A DNA stretch of 64,000 bases from Streptomyces sp. MMG1121 (GTDB lineage: Bacteria > Actinomycetota > Actinomycetes > Streptomycetales > Streptomycetaceae). Below, piece by piece: positions 35,591-43,187 of this stretch. Under the pieces are notes generated by a model. That model was not told the DNA's origin, did not search any database, and saw nothing but the letters and a program-made list of their open reading frames with translations. Numbering within the stretch: position 1 is the first letter of the stretch; each line of letters begins with the position of its first letter. A program made the translations under genes and the position numbers. The stretch covers positions 62,001-126,000 of the forward strand of contig NZ_LGDV01000199.1 in assembly GCF_001280015.1 (NCBI RefSeq), in the 5' to 3' direction.

Positions 35591-37153
35591 ATGAGGAAAC
35601 GCGCAGCCGTGCTGTGCGCTGCCGCCACCGTGGTGGCGGGCTCGATCACCGCCCTGCCCGCGCAGGGGGCCCCGGCCGCCTCCGCCGCCCGGCTCGCCTG
35701 GACGGCGTGCGGTACGGGCGACTACCCGACGCTCCAGTGCGCGTCCCTGAAGGTGCCGCTGGACCACGCGCGCCCGACGGGCCGCCAGATCACCCTCGCC
35801 CTGTCGCGCGTCGAGCACACCGCCAAGACCTTCCAGGGCCCGCTGCTGGTCAACCCCGGCGGCCCCGGCGGCAGCGGTCTGACGCTCGCCGGATTCGTCT
35901 CCTCCGCGCTGCCGAGGAGCGTCGCCGCCCAGTACGACGTCATCGGCTTCGACCCGCGCGGGGTCGGCAGGTCCAGCCCGGCCCTGGACTGCGCGCCCGG
36001 CCACTTCAAGGCGGTGCGCCCGGACACCGTGCCCACGACGGCCGCACTGGAGCAGGCGAACCTCACGCGCGCGAAGTCCTTCGCCGTCGACTGCGCCCGC
36101 AAGTACGCCGACGTGCTGCCGTACATCGACACCGTCAACGCCGTACGCGACATGGACAGCATCCGCGCGGCCCTCGGCGCCCCCGGTCTCAACTACTTCG
36201 GCTACTCCTACGGCACCTACCTCGGCGCGGTCTACGCCAAGCTGTACCCCCAGCGGGTCCGCCGCCTGGTGCTGGACTCGATCGTGGACCCGGTCGGCAT
36301 CTGGTACTCGGACAACCTCGGCCAGGACTACGCCTTCAACGACCGCCACCGCGCCCTGATGGCCTGGATCGCCCGGTACGACTCCACGTACCACCTCGGC
36401 AAGGACCCCGCCAAGGTCGAGGCCGAGTGGTACGCGATGCGGGCGGCCCTGGCGAAGAAGCCGGCCGGCGGCACCGTGGGCGCCTCCGAGCTGGAGGACA
36501 CGTTCGTCCCCGGCGGCTACTACAACGGCTACTGGCCCTACCTCGCCGAGGCGTTCGCGGCGTACGTGCGCGACAAGAACGCCGATCCGCTGGTGGAGAC
36601 GTACGAGAACTTCGGCGCCGTGGACCACGCGGGAGACAACGGATACAGCGTCTACACGGCGGTACAGTGCCGGGACACCGCCTGGCCCGGTTCCTGGAAC
36701 CAGTGGCACACAGAGACCTGGGAGGTGTACGGCAAGGCACCGTTCTTCGCCTGGAACAACGCCTGGTACAACGCACCGTGCGCCTTCTGGCCGGGCGCGC
36801 AGCGCAGGCCGGTGGACGTCGCCAACGCCAAGCTGCCGCCCGCGCTGCTCTTCCAGGCGACCGCCGACGCGGCCACTCCCTACCCCGGCGGTGCCACGGT
36901 CCACCGGCTGCTCGCCCGCTCCAGCCTGGTGGTCGAGCAGGGCGGCGGCAATCACGGGATCTCGCTGAGCGGCAACGCCTGCCTGGACCGGTATCTGAGC
37001 GCCTATCTGACGGACGGCCGGGTGCCGCGCGGCACGGGCGTGGCCGACGCGGTCTGCGCGAAGTCCCCCGACCCGAAGCCGCTGACGGCGAAGGCGGCGT
37101 CACCGTCCTCGCCCGGCTCGACCCTGCACAAGCTGCTCGGCTTCCGCCGGTAA
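35591..37153 (+). CDS. secreted alpha/beta-hydrolase, tripeptidyl aminopeptidase (Tap/Slp) family
   Basis: 520 residues from ATG 35591 with GGGAGA upstream. The signal peptide is MRKRAAVLCAAATVVAGSITALPAQGAPAAS, with a cleavage site near residue 27-31. Catalytic triad: GYSYGTYLGAVYA (Ser), ATADAATPYPGG (Asp region), GGGNHGISL (His). NPGGPGGSGLTLAG forms the oxyanion hole. It has the C-terminal TAP-like domain of the Streptomyces Tap/SlpD/SlpE exported peptidases, which remove tripeptides from substrate N-termini outside the cell. A Cys pair late in the chain may form a disulfide. Confidence 0.9.
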   Translation: MRKRAAVLCAAATVVAGSITALPAQGAPAASAARLAWTACGTGDYPTLQCASLKVPLDHARPTGRQITLALSRVEHTAKTFQGPLLVNPGGPGGSGLTLAGFVSSALPRSVAAQYDVIGFDPRGVGRSSPALDCAPGHFKAVRPDTVPTTAALEQANLTRAKSFAVDCARKYADVLPYIDTVNAVRDMDSIRAALGAPGLNYFGYSYGTYLGAVYAKLYPQRVRRLVLDSIVDPVGIWYSDNLGQDYAFNDRHRALMAWIARYDSTYHLGKDPAKVEAEWYAMRAALAKKPAGGTVGASELEDTFVPGGYYNGYWPYLAEAFAAYVRDKNADPLVETYENFGAVDHAGDNGYSVYTAVQCRDTAWPGSWNQWHTETWEVYGKAPFFAWNNAWYNAPCAFWPGAQRRPVDVANAKLPPALLFQATADAATPYPGGATVHRLLARSSLVVEQGGGNHGISLSGNACLDRYLSAYLTDGRVPRGTGVADAVCAKSPDPKPLTAKAASPSSPGSTLHKLLGFRR

Positions 37154-37209
37154 GGGGGGCGCGCCGGCCCGTCGGGGGCGTTGTCAGTGGGCTGGTCCAC
37201 CATGGAGGC

Positions 37210-37608
37210 ATGAGTGCACCGACCCGGATTCCCGCGCCCGACGGCGTCGCGCCCGCAGCCCAGTACAGCCATGTGGTCACGGCCACCGGCCGCCTCGTCG
37301 CCGTCTCCGGCCAGCTGCCTCTCGACGAGGACGGCAAGCTGGTCGGTGCGGACGACCCCGCGGCCCAGGCCCGCCAGGTGTTCGAGAATCTGAGGCGCTG
37401 TCTGGCCGCCGCCGGCGCCGGCTTCGAACACGTCGTCAAGCTGACGTACTTCGTGACGGACACGGCCCATCTGCCGGCGATCCGCGCGGCCCGCGCCGCC
37501 CACATACCCGAGGACCGGCTGCCGGCGTCCTCCGCGGTGCGGGTCGCCGGGCTGGTGGCACCGGAGTTCCTGATGGAGATCGAGGCGCTCGCGGTGGTGG
37601 ACGGGTGA
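37210..37608 (+). CDS. RidA/YjgF family protein
   Basis: 132 residues. The RidA core is seen: AQYSHVVTATGRLVAVSGQLPLDEDGKLVG, QARQVFENLRRCLAAAGAGFEHVVKLTYFVTD and LPASSAVRVAGLVAPEFLMEIEALAVV. The arginine and glutamate of RidA deaminases are at SAVRV and MEIEA. The members hydrolyse reactive enamine/imine intermediates from PLP enzymes. GGAGG lies only 1-2 bases before the ATG, closer than usual, but no better start exists. It ends 21 bases before the convergent HEAT protein. Confidence 0.88.
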   Translation: MSAPTRIPAPDGVAPAAQYSHVVTATGRLVAVSGQLPLDEDGKLVGADDPAAQARQVFENLRRCLAAAGAGFEHVVKLTYFVTDTAHLPAIRAARAAHIPEDRLPASSAVRVAGLVAPEFLMEIEALAVVDG

Positions 37609-37629
37609 GCGGCGCGCACTGACGCCGTG

Positions 37630-38214
37630 TCATTTCGCCTTCCTCTGCTGGGGGATGCGCGCCAGGGCGCGTACGGCCGCCTGCGCCAGGGCCGGGTGGG
37701 CCAGGGCCTCGTTCAGCACGCGGCGGGCGCGCGGGTCCCCGAGGGCGCCGAGGCCCTCCACACAGGCGAGGGCGACCTTGCGGTAGGGGTCGCGCGGGCG
37801 CAGCCGGCGCTCCAGCGTGGTGATGAGCGCGGGCACGGACTCGGGGGCGCGCAGGTCGGCCAGCAGGCGGACGGGGTGCAGGGCGTAGGCGACGCGCAGT
37901 TCGTTGGTGGCGAGGGCGGCGGCCGCCCGGGCCGTACGGGGGTCACCGAGCCGGGACAAAGCGTGCGCGGCGGAGGCGCAGCGCGGGGGGTCGCGGTGGT
38001 TCAGGAGCAGCACCAGGGACTCGAAGGCGCGCCGGTCGCCCGCGCGTCCCAGGCGGAAGGCGGCCAGTTCCCTGGCCCACAGCGGTTGTCCGGGCGCGGT
38101 CAGCACCTCCGCGAGTTCGTCGTGGTCCTCGGTCGCCAGCAATCGGTCGAACGCCGCCGAGCCGTGCGACTCCTGCCGTAAGCGCTCCGTGAGCGATCGC
38201 AACTCTTCGTCCAC
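37630..38214 (-). CDS. HEAT-repeat adaptor protein
   Basis: 194 residues, nearly all in HEAT-like helical pairs: LWARELAAFRLGRAGDRRAFESLVLLLNHRDPPRCASAAHALSRLGDPRTARAAAALA, then VPALITTLERRL...KVALACVEGLGALGDPRARRVLNEAL. The PBS-lyase/HEAT pattern is about 30 residues per repeat. These proteins usually act as protein-binding scaffolds; the partner is unknown. It ends with a basic RIPQQRKAK tail. Alone on this strand. Confidence 0.82.
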   Translation of the reverse strand: MDEELRSLTERLRQESHGSAAFDRLLATEDHDELAEVLTAPGQPLWARELAAFRLGRAGDRRAFESLVLLLNHRDPPRCASAAHALSRLGDPRTARAAAALATNELRVAYALHPVRLLADLRAPESVPALITTLERRLRPRDPYRKVALACVEGLGALGDPRARRVLNEALAHPALAQAAVRALARIPQQRKAK

Positions 38215-38293
38215 GAAGTCCAGCGTAGGCGGGTGGCGAGGCCAGGGGGAGCTACATCACAAAGTCGGATTCGAGCGCACCTCTGGCGCGCTC

Positions 38294-38336
38294 GTTACTC
38301 GCCGGTTAAGCTCAGACGAGCGAGTTACCCACTCGC
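38294..38336. promoter_or_regulatory. inverted repeats upstream of 3-hydroxyacyl-CoA dehydrogenase gene
   Basis: Within the 388-base gap 38215-38602, GCGAGT (38320-38325) and ACTCGC (38331-38336) form a perfect inverted repeat with a 5-base spacer. Another ACTCGC stands at 38297-38302 inside the near-palindromic GTTACTCGCCGGTTAAG. Such paired elements resemble TetR-type operators of acyl-CoA genes, and a TetR gene lies just downstream. The remaining 38337-38602 is leader sequence in which I see no gene. Confidence 0.4.
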
Positions 38337-38602
38337 ATCTCTTGCTGGCGACGGTTTGGTGACGCGGCCGTCGCGAGCATCAGTCGGTTCGGTACGTCTC
38401 GTACCGCAGTACGACCCGGCTCCGGGACAGGGCCGGTCGGAATTCCTGCCACAGCGCGGGCGTGTGCACGCCCGTGGCACCGGCAGCACCGGGCGTGTGC
38501 GCTCGCAGCCCGGCAACACCCGCACTCCTTCTCGCACCGCGGTGCGCCCGTCGGCGCACCCGGCGCGCTCCTCGTCGTCACCCTCATTCCTGGAGTCCCG
38601 CG

Positions 38603-40417
38603 ATGGCCACTCCCCTGTCCCCCCAGTCCGGCACCTCGCCGTCCCCGCTGAAGACGATCGCCGTCGTCGGCCTCGGCACCATGGGCACCGGCATCACCGA
38701 GGTCCTCGTGAAGGCCGGCCGCGAGGTGATCGGCATCGACGTCAGCGAGGCCCAGGCCGCCCAGTGCGTCACGGCTCTGGAAGCCTCCACCGCCCGCGCG
38801 GTCGAGCGCGGCCGGCTCACGGAGCAGGAGCGCGCCGACGCCCTCGCCCGGGTGCGCACCGGCACCGACCTCGCGGCGGCGGCCGACGCCGACCTCGTCA
38901 TCGAGGTGGCCCCGGAGTCGTACGAGATCAAGCACCGGATCTTCCACGAGCTGGACGGGATCGTCCGCCCGCAGACGATCCTCGCCACCGGCACCAACGC
39001 CCTGTCCGTGACCCGGCTCGCCGCCGACTCGGCGCGCCCCGAGCGGGTGCTCGGACTGCACTTCTTCAACCCGGCGCCCGCGATGCGGCTGGTCGAGGTC
39101 GTCTCCTCGGTGCTGACGGCGCCGGGGGCCGTCGCCGCGGTCACCGACCTCGCCCTCGAACTGGGCAAGGAGCCGGTCGCGGTCGGCGACCGCCCCGGCT
39201 TCGTCGCGGACGGCCTGCTCTTCGGCTACCTCAACCAGGCCGCCGCGATGTACGAGGCCCGGTACGCCTCCCGCGAGGACATCGACGCGGCGATGCGGCT
39301 CGGCTGCGGCCTGCCGATGGGCCCGCTGGCGCTGTTGGACCTGATCGGCGTCGACACCGCGCGTACGGTCCTGGAGGCCATGTACGCCGAGTCCCGCGAC
39401 CGGCTGCACGCCCCCGCGCCGATCCTGAAGCAGCTCAGCGAGGCGGGCCTGACCGGCCGCAAGTCCGGGCGCGGCTTCTACACCTACGAGGCGCCGGGCA
39501 GCGCGGCGGTCGTGCCGGACGCGCTGACCCCGGCGCCGGACGGTGCCCGCGGCGCGGGGCGCGAGGTCCGCTCGGTCGGGGTCGCCGGCTCCGGCACCAT
39601 GGCCTCCGGCATCGCCGAGGTGTTCGCCAAGGCGGGCTACGCGGTCGTCCTGGCCGCCCGCAGCGAGGAGAAGGCGCAGGCCGCCAAGGCCCGGATCGGC
39701 AAGTCCCTGGCCCGCTCCGTCGACAAGGGCCGCATGACCGCCGAGGCCGCCGCCGAGGTCCTGGACCGGATCTCCCCGGCCGGCTCCTACGACGCGTTCG
39801 CCGACGTCGACCTGGCCGTCGAGGCGATCGCCGAGGACCTGGAGGTCAAGCGGCAGCTGTTCCAGACGCTCGACAAGGTCTGCAAGCCCGGCGCGGTCCT
39901 CGCCACCACCACCTCCTCGCTGCCCGTCGTCGCCTGCGCCCGCGCCACCTCGCGCCCGCAGGACGTCATCGGCATGCACTTCTTCAACCCGGCGCCTGCG
40001 ATGAAGCTGGTCGAGGTCGTGCGGACCGTGCTGACGGCCGACGACGTCCACGCGACCGTCCGCGAGGTCTGCACGAGGATCAGGAAGCACCCGGTGGACT
40101 GCGGCGACCGGGCCGGCTTCATCGTGAACGCGCTGCTGTTCCCGTACCTGAACAACGCCATCAAGATGGTCGAGGAGCACTATGCGTCCCTGGACGACAT
40201 CGACGCGGCGATGAGGCTCGGCGGCGGCTACCCGATGGGCCCCTTCGAGCTGCTGGACGTGGTCGGCCTGGACGTCTCGCTGGCCATCGAGAAGGTTCTG
40301 CACCGCGAGTTCCGCGACCCGGGCCTGGCTCCGGCCCCGCTGCTGGAACACCTGGTGGCGGCGGGCTGCCTCGGCCGCAAGACCGGCCGCGGCTTCCGCG
40401 AGTATGCCCGCCGCTGA
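38603..40417 (+). CDS. two-domain 3-hydroxyacyl-CoA dehydrogenase (3-hydroxybutyryl-CoA dehydrogenase type)
   Basis: 604 residues from ATG 38603. Two full 3-HCDH units in tandem: the first has VVGLGTMGTGITEVLVKAG, HFFNPAPAMRLVEVV and GRKSGRGFYTYE. The second (from about residue 325) has GVAGSGTMASGIAEVFAKAG, HFFNPAPAMKLVEVV and GRKTGRGFREYA. Both keep the catalytic His/Glu pair. The common NTSSL serine loop is TGTNALSV in the first copy and TTSSLPVV in the second, so the second looks more canonical. NAD(P)-dependent interconversion of acetoacetyl-CoA and 3-hydroxybutyryl-CoA would feed Ccr. It sits next to the ethylmalonyl-CoA genes. Confidence 0.9.
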   Translation: MATPLSPQSGTSPSPLKTIAVVGLGTMGTGITEVLVKAGREVIGIDVSEAQAAQCVTALEASTARAVERGRLTEQERADALARVRTGTDLAAAADADLVIEVAPESYEIKHRIFHELDGIVRPQTILATGTNALSVTRLAADSARPERVLGLHFFNPAPAMRLVEVVSSVLTAPGAVAAVTDLALELGKEPVAVGDRPGFVADGLLFGYLNQAAAMYEARYASREDIDAAMRLGCGLPMGPLALLDLIGVDTARTVLEAMYAESRDRLHAPAPILKQLSEAGLTGRKSGRGFYTYEAPGSAAVVPDALTPAPDGARGAGREVRSVGVAGSGTMASGIAEVFAKAGYAVVLAARSEEKAQAAKARIGKSLARSVDKGRMTAEAAAEVLDRISPAGSYDAFADVDLAVEAIAEDLEVKRQLFQTLDKVCKPGAVLATTTSSLPVVACARATSRPQDVIGMHFFNPAPAMKLVEVVRTVLTADDVHATVREVCTRIRKHPVDCGDRAGFIVNALLFPYLNNAIKMVEEHYASLDDIDAAMRLGGGYPMGPFELLDVVGLDVSLAIEKVLHREFRDPGLAPAPLLEHLVAAGCLGRKTGRGFREYARR

Positions 40418-40506
40418 CGGCGTCGGCGACTGGTCCCACGCGGACGCGGACTGGGGCGGACTGCTCGATCCCGCTGCGCATCCCCTCCCCGCCCGGGCAG
40501 GCGGTC

Positions 40507-40559
40507 CCCCGCCCGTCCCGGGCGGGGAAACCCCCACACCTGCGCACCGAGCTGCGCAC
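40507..40559. promoter_or_regulatory. hairpin and TGCGCAC direct repeats before TetR gene
   Basis: CCCCGCCC (40507-40514) pairs with GGGCGGGG (40520-40527), a possible weak terminator for the dehydrogenase gene. Immediately after, TGCGCAC occurs at 40541-40547 and 40553-40559, a 12-bp spacing just before the TetR start, where an autoregulatory site would be expected. Function inferred from position. Confidence 0.3.
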
Positions 40560-40577
40560 ATGCAGTACGTTCGGGTC

Positions 40578-41399
40578 ATGTCCCAGCCCGCCAAGTCCTC
40601 ACGTACACCAGCTACGCCCGACGCGCCGGAAAGTGCCGCAGGCAGTCGCGCCGCCGCCCAGCGGCTCAAGATGCGCCGGGAACTGGCGGCCGCAGCCATG
40701 GAGCTGTTCTCGACCAAGGGGTACGAGGCGACCACCGTCGACGAGATCGCGGCAGCCGCCGGGGTCGCCCGTCGCACCTTCTTCCGCCACTTCCGCTCCA
40801 AGGAAGAGGCGATCTTCCCGGACCACGACGACACGCTGGTGCGTGCCGAGGCGGTCCTCAACGCGGCCCCCGCGCACGAGCACCCGCTCGACACCGTGTG
40901 CCGCGGCATCAAGGAAGTCATGAAGATGTACGCGGCCCGGCCGGAGATCTCGGTCGCCCGCTACAAGCTCACCCGCGAGGTGCCCACCCTGCGCGAGGCC
41001 GAGATCGCCTCCGTGGCCCGCTACGAGCGCCTGTTCACCCGCTATCTGCTCGGCCACTTCGACGAGCACGCGCACGCCGACGACGCCAACGACGACCCGC
41101 TGCTGGCCGAGGTGGCCGCCTCCGCCGTCGTCACCGCGCACAACCACGTCCTGCGCCGCTGGCTGCGGGCGGGCGGCCAGGGGGACGTCGAGGCACAGCT
41201 CGACCACGCCTTCGCGATCGTACGGAAGACGTTCGGCACCGGGATCGGGGCCGGACGCGGTCCGGCACCCCGCACGGCCGCCGGCACCGTCCCGGCGACG
41301 GTCTCCGCGCACGGTGAGGTACTCGTCACGGTCGCCCGCACCGACGCCCCGCTGGACGAGGTCATGCGGACCATCGAAGAGGCGCTCAAGGAGCGCTGA
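40578..41399 (+). CDS. TetR family transcriptional regulator of the ethylmalonyl-CoA region
   Basis: 273 residues from ATG 40578 (an ATG at 40560 is also in frame). The HTH lies at about residues 35-80: RRELAAAAMELFSTKGYEATTVDEIAAAAGVARRTFFRHFRSKEEAIFP, the TetR_N signature. The ligand domain follows (YERLFTRYLLGHFDEHAHADDANDDPLLAEVAASAVVTAHNHVLRRWL). The extra C-terminal tail (VLVTVARTDAPLDEVMRTIEEALK) is longer than in most TetR proteins. Placed between the dehydrogenase and ccr, it probably controls one or both, perhaps sensing an acyl-CoA. A strong terminator follows, so ccr has its own promoter. Confidence 0.9.
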   Translation: MSQPAKSSRTPATPDAPESAAGSRAAAQRLKMRRELAAAAMELFSTKGYEATTVDEIAAAAGVARRTFFRHFRSKEEAIFPDHDDTLVRAEAVLNAAPAHEHPLDTVCRGIKEVMKMYAARPEISVARYKLTREVPTLREAEIASVARYERLFTRYLLGHFDEHAHADDANDDPLLAEVAASAVVTAHNHVLRRWLRAGGQGDVEAQLDHAFAIVRKTFGTGIGAGRGPAPRTAAGTVPATVSAHGEVLVTVARTDAPLDEVMRTIEEALKER

Positions 41400-41430
41400 G
41401 CACCGCCCCCAGCCTTTCCCGGCTGTGATG

Positions 41431-41457
41431 ACGGCCACCCTTCGGGGTGGCCGTTTT
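41431..41457 (+). terminator. TTCG-loop terminator after TetR gene
   Basis: ACGGCCACCC (41431-41440) and GGGTGGCCGT (41445-41454) form a perfect 10-bp stem capped by the stable TTCG tetraloop, followed by TTTTGG. This is a textbook intrinsic terminator 31 bases past the TetR stop. Confidence 0.88.
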
Positions 41458-41552
41458 GGCATGTCAGGGCCCGTTTTCCAGCGGATTTCAGACGCCGTTC
41501 GATCGATCATCGCTCATTTGTTACGTAAAGATTTCACCTGAGCCCAACTTCT

Positions 41553-41594
41553 GGCACTCAGTGCCTTGCCGCCTGACACGCGGTGTCATACGTT
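41553..41594 (+). promoter_or_regulatory. putative ccr promoter with two operator-like palindromes
   Basis: TTGCCG (41566-41571) and TACGTT (41589-41594) are spaced by 17 bases, an HrdB-type promoter match. The spacer contains the perfect inverted repeat TGACAC-GCG-GTGTCA (41574-41588). A second one, GGCACT-C-AGTGCC (41553-41565), touches the -35. A repressor at either site would block RNA polymerase. The leader to the ccr start would be about 235 bases. The rest of 41595-41834 shows no gene or recognised riboswitch. Confidence 0.5.
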
Positions 41595-41834
41595 GAAGGT
41601 GTCCGGGCGGCCGGCGAGCAGAGACCATTCGCTCGTCGGCTGTCCCCGCAAGCCGATTGGCCTGCGCGCCCGGACGCCTGCGTCACAGGCAACCTCCCGC
41701 GCCACAAAGCGCTGCCGAAGCACCACCGAGCCGAACCGACGGCACATCCCAAAACCCTCAGCAGCACTCATCGCAGCACCGACGAACCCTCAGCACCCCC
41801 TCCCTCAGGGGCGCTCACCGCCGGAGGCAACACC

Positions 41835-43178
41835 GTGACCGTGAAGGACATCCTGGACGCGATCCAGTCGAAGGACGCCACGTCCGCCGACTTCGCCGCT
41901 CTGCCACTCCCCGAGTCGTACCGCGCGATCACCGTGCACAAGGACGAGACGGAGATGTTCGCGGGCCTCGAGACCCGCGACAAGGACCCGCGCAAGTCGA
42001 TCCACCTCGACGAGGTGCCCGTGCCCGAACTCGGCCCGGGTGAGGCCCTGGTGGCCGTCATGGCCTCCTCGGTCAACTACAACTCGGTGTGGACCTCGAT
42101 CTTCGAGCCGCTGTCCACGTTCGGGTTCCTGGAGCGCTACGGCAAGGTCAGCGAGCTGACGAAGCGTCACGATCTGCCGTACCACATCATCGGCTCCGAC
42201 CTCGCGGGCGTCGTCCTGCGCACCGGTCCGGGCGTCAACGCCTGGAAGCCCGGCGACGAGGTCGTCGCCCACTGCCTGTCCGTCGAGCTGGAGTCCTCCG
42301 ACGGGCACAACGACACGATGCTCGACCCCGAGCAGCGCATCTGGGGCTTCGAGACCAACTTCGGCGGTCTCGCCGAGGTCGCGCTCGTCAAGTCCAACCA
42401 GCTGATGCCGAAGCCGGCCCACCTCAGCTGGGAGGAGGCCGCGGCCCCGGGCCTGGTCAACTCCACGGCCTACCGCCAGCTGGTCTCCCGCAACGGCGCC
42501 CAGATGAAGCAGGGCGACAACGTCCTGATCTGGGGCGCGAGCGGCGGACTCGGCTCGTACGCCACGCAGTTCGCGCTCGCCGGCGGCGCCAACCCGATCT
42601 GCGTCGTCTCCAGCGACCAGAAGGCGGACATCTGCCGTTCCATGGGCGCCGAGGCGATCATCGACCGCAACGCCGAGGGCTACAAGTTCTGGAAGGACGA
42701 GCAGACCCAGGACCCGAAGGAGTGGAAGCGCTTCGGCAAGCGCATCCGCGAGCTCACCGGCGGCGAGGACATCGACATCGTCTTCGAGCACCCCGGCCGC
42801 GAGACCTTCGGCGCCTCCGTGTTCGTCACCCGCAAGGGCGGCACCATCACCACCTGCGCCTCGACCTCGGGCTACATGCACGAGTACGACAACCGCTACC
42901 TGTGGATGTCGCTGAAGCGGATCATCGGCTCGCACTTCGCCAACTACCGCGAGGCGTGGGAGGCCAACCGCCTCATCGCCAAGGGCAAGATCCACCCGAC
43001 CCTGTCGAAGACCTACTCCCTGGAAGAGACCGGCCAGGCGGCCTACGACGTCCACCGCAACCTGCACCAGGGCAAGGTCGGCGTGCTGTGCCTCGCGCCC
43101 GAGGAGGGCCTCGGTGTGCGCGACGAGGAGATGCGCGCCACGCACATCGACGCCATCAACCGCTTCCGCAACGTCTGA
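41835..43178 (+). CDS. ccr: crotonyl-CoA carboxylase/reductase
   Basis: 447 residues from GTG 41835 with GGAGG 7 bases upstream. It carries out NADPH-dependent reductive carboxylation of crotonyl-CoA to (2S)-ethylmalonyl-CoA, the key step of the ethylmalonyl-CoA pathway and a source of polyketide extender units. Medium-chain dehydrogenase fold: VMASSVNYNSVW, GSDLAGVVLRTGPGV, the NADPH motif WGASGGLGSYATQFA. The CO2-pocket residues are recognisable in NYNSVW (Asn), GFETNFGG (Phe-Glu) and GSHFANYREA (His). Length is normal. First of a tight five-gene run on the plus strand, 9 bases before meaA. Confidence 0.97.
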   Translation: MTVKDILDAIQSKDATSADFAALPLPESYRAITVHKDETEMFAGLETRDKDPRKSIHLDEVPVPELGPGEALVAVMASSVNYNSVWTSIFEPLSTFGFLERYGKVSELTKRHDLPYHIIGSDLAGVVLRTGPGVNAWKPGDEVVAHCLSVELESSDGHNDTMLDPEQRIWGFETNFGGLAEVALVKSNQLMPKPAHLSWEEAAAPGLVNSTAYRQLVSRNGAQMKQGDNVLIWGASGGLGSYATQFALAGGANPICVVSSDQKADICRSMGAEAIIDRNAEGYKFWKDEQTQDPKEWKRFGKRIRELTGGEDIDIVFEHPGRETFGASVFVTRKGGTITTCASTSGYMHEYDNRYLWMSLKRIIGSHFANYREAWEANRLIAKGKIHPTLSKTYSLEETGQAAYDVHRNLHQGKVGVLCLAPEEGLGVRDEEMRATHIDAINRFRNV

Positions 43179-43187
43179 GAGCCATAG

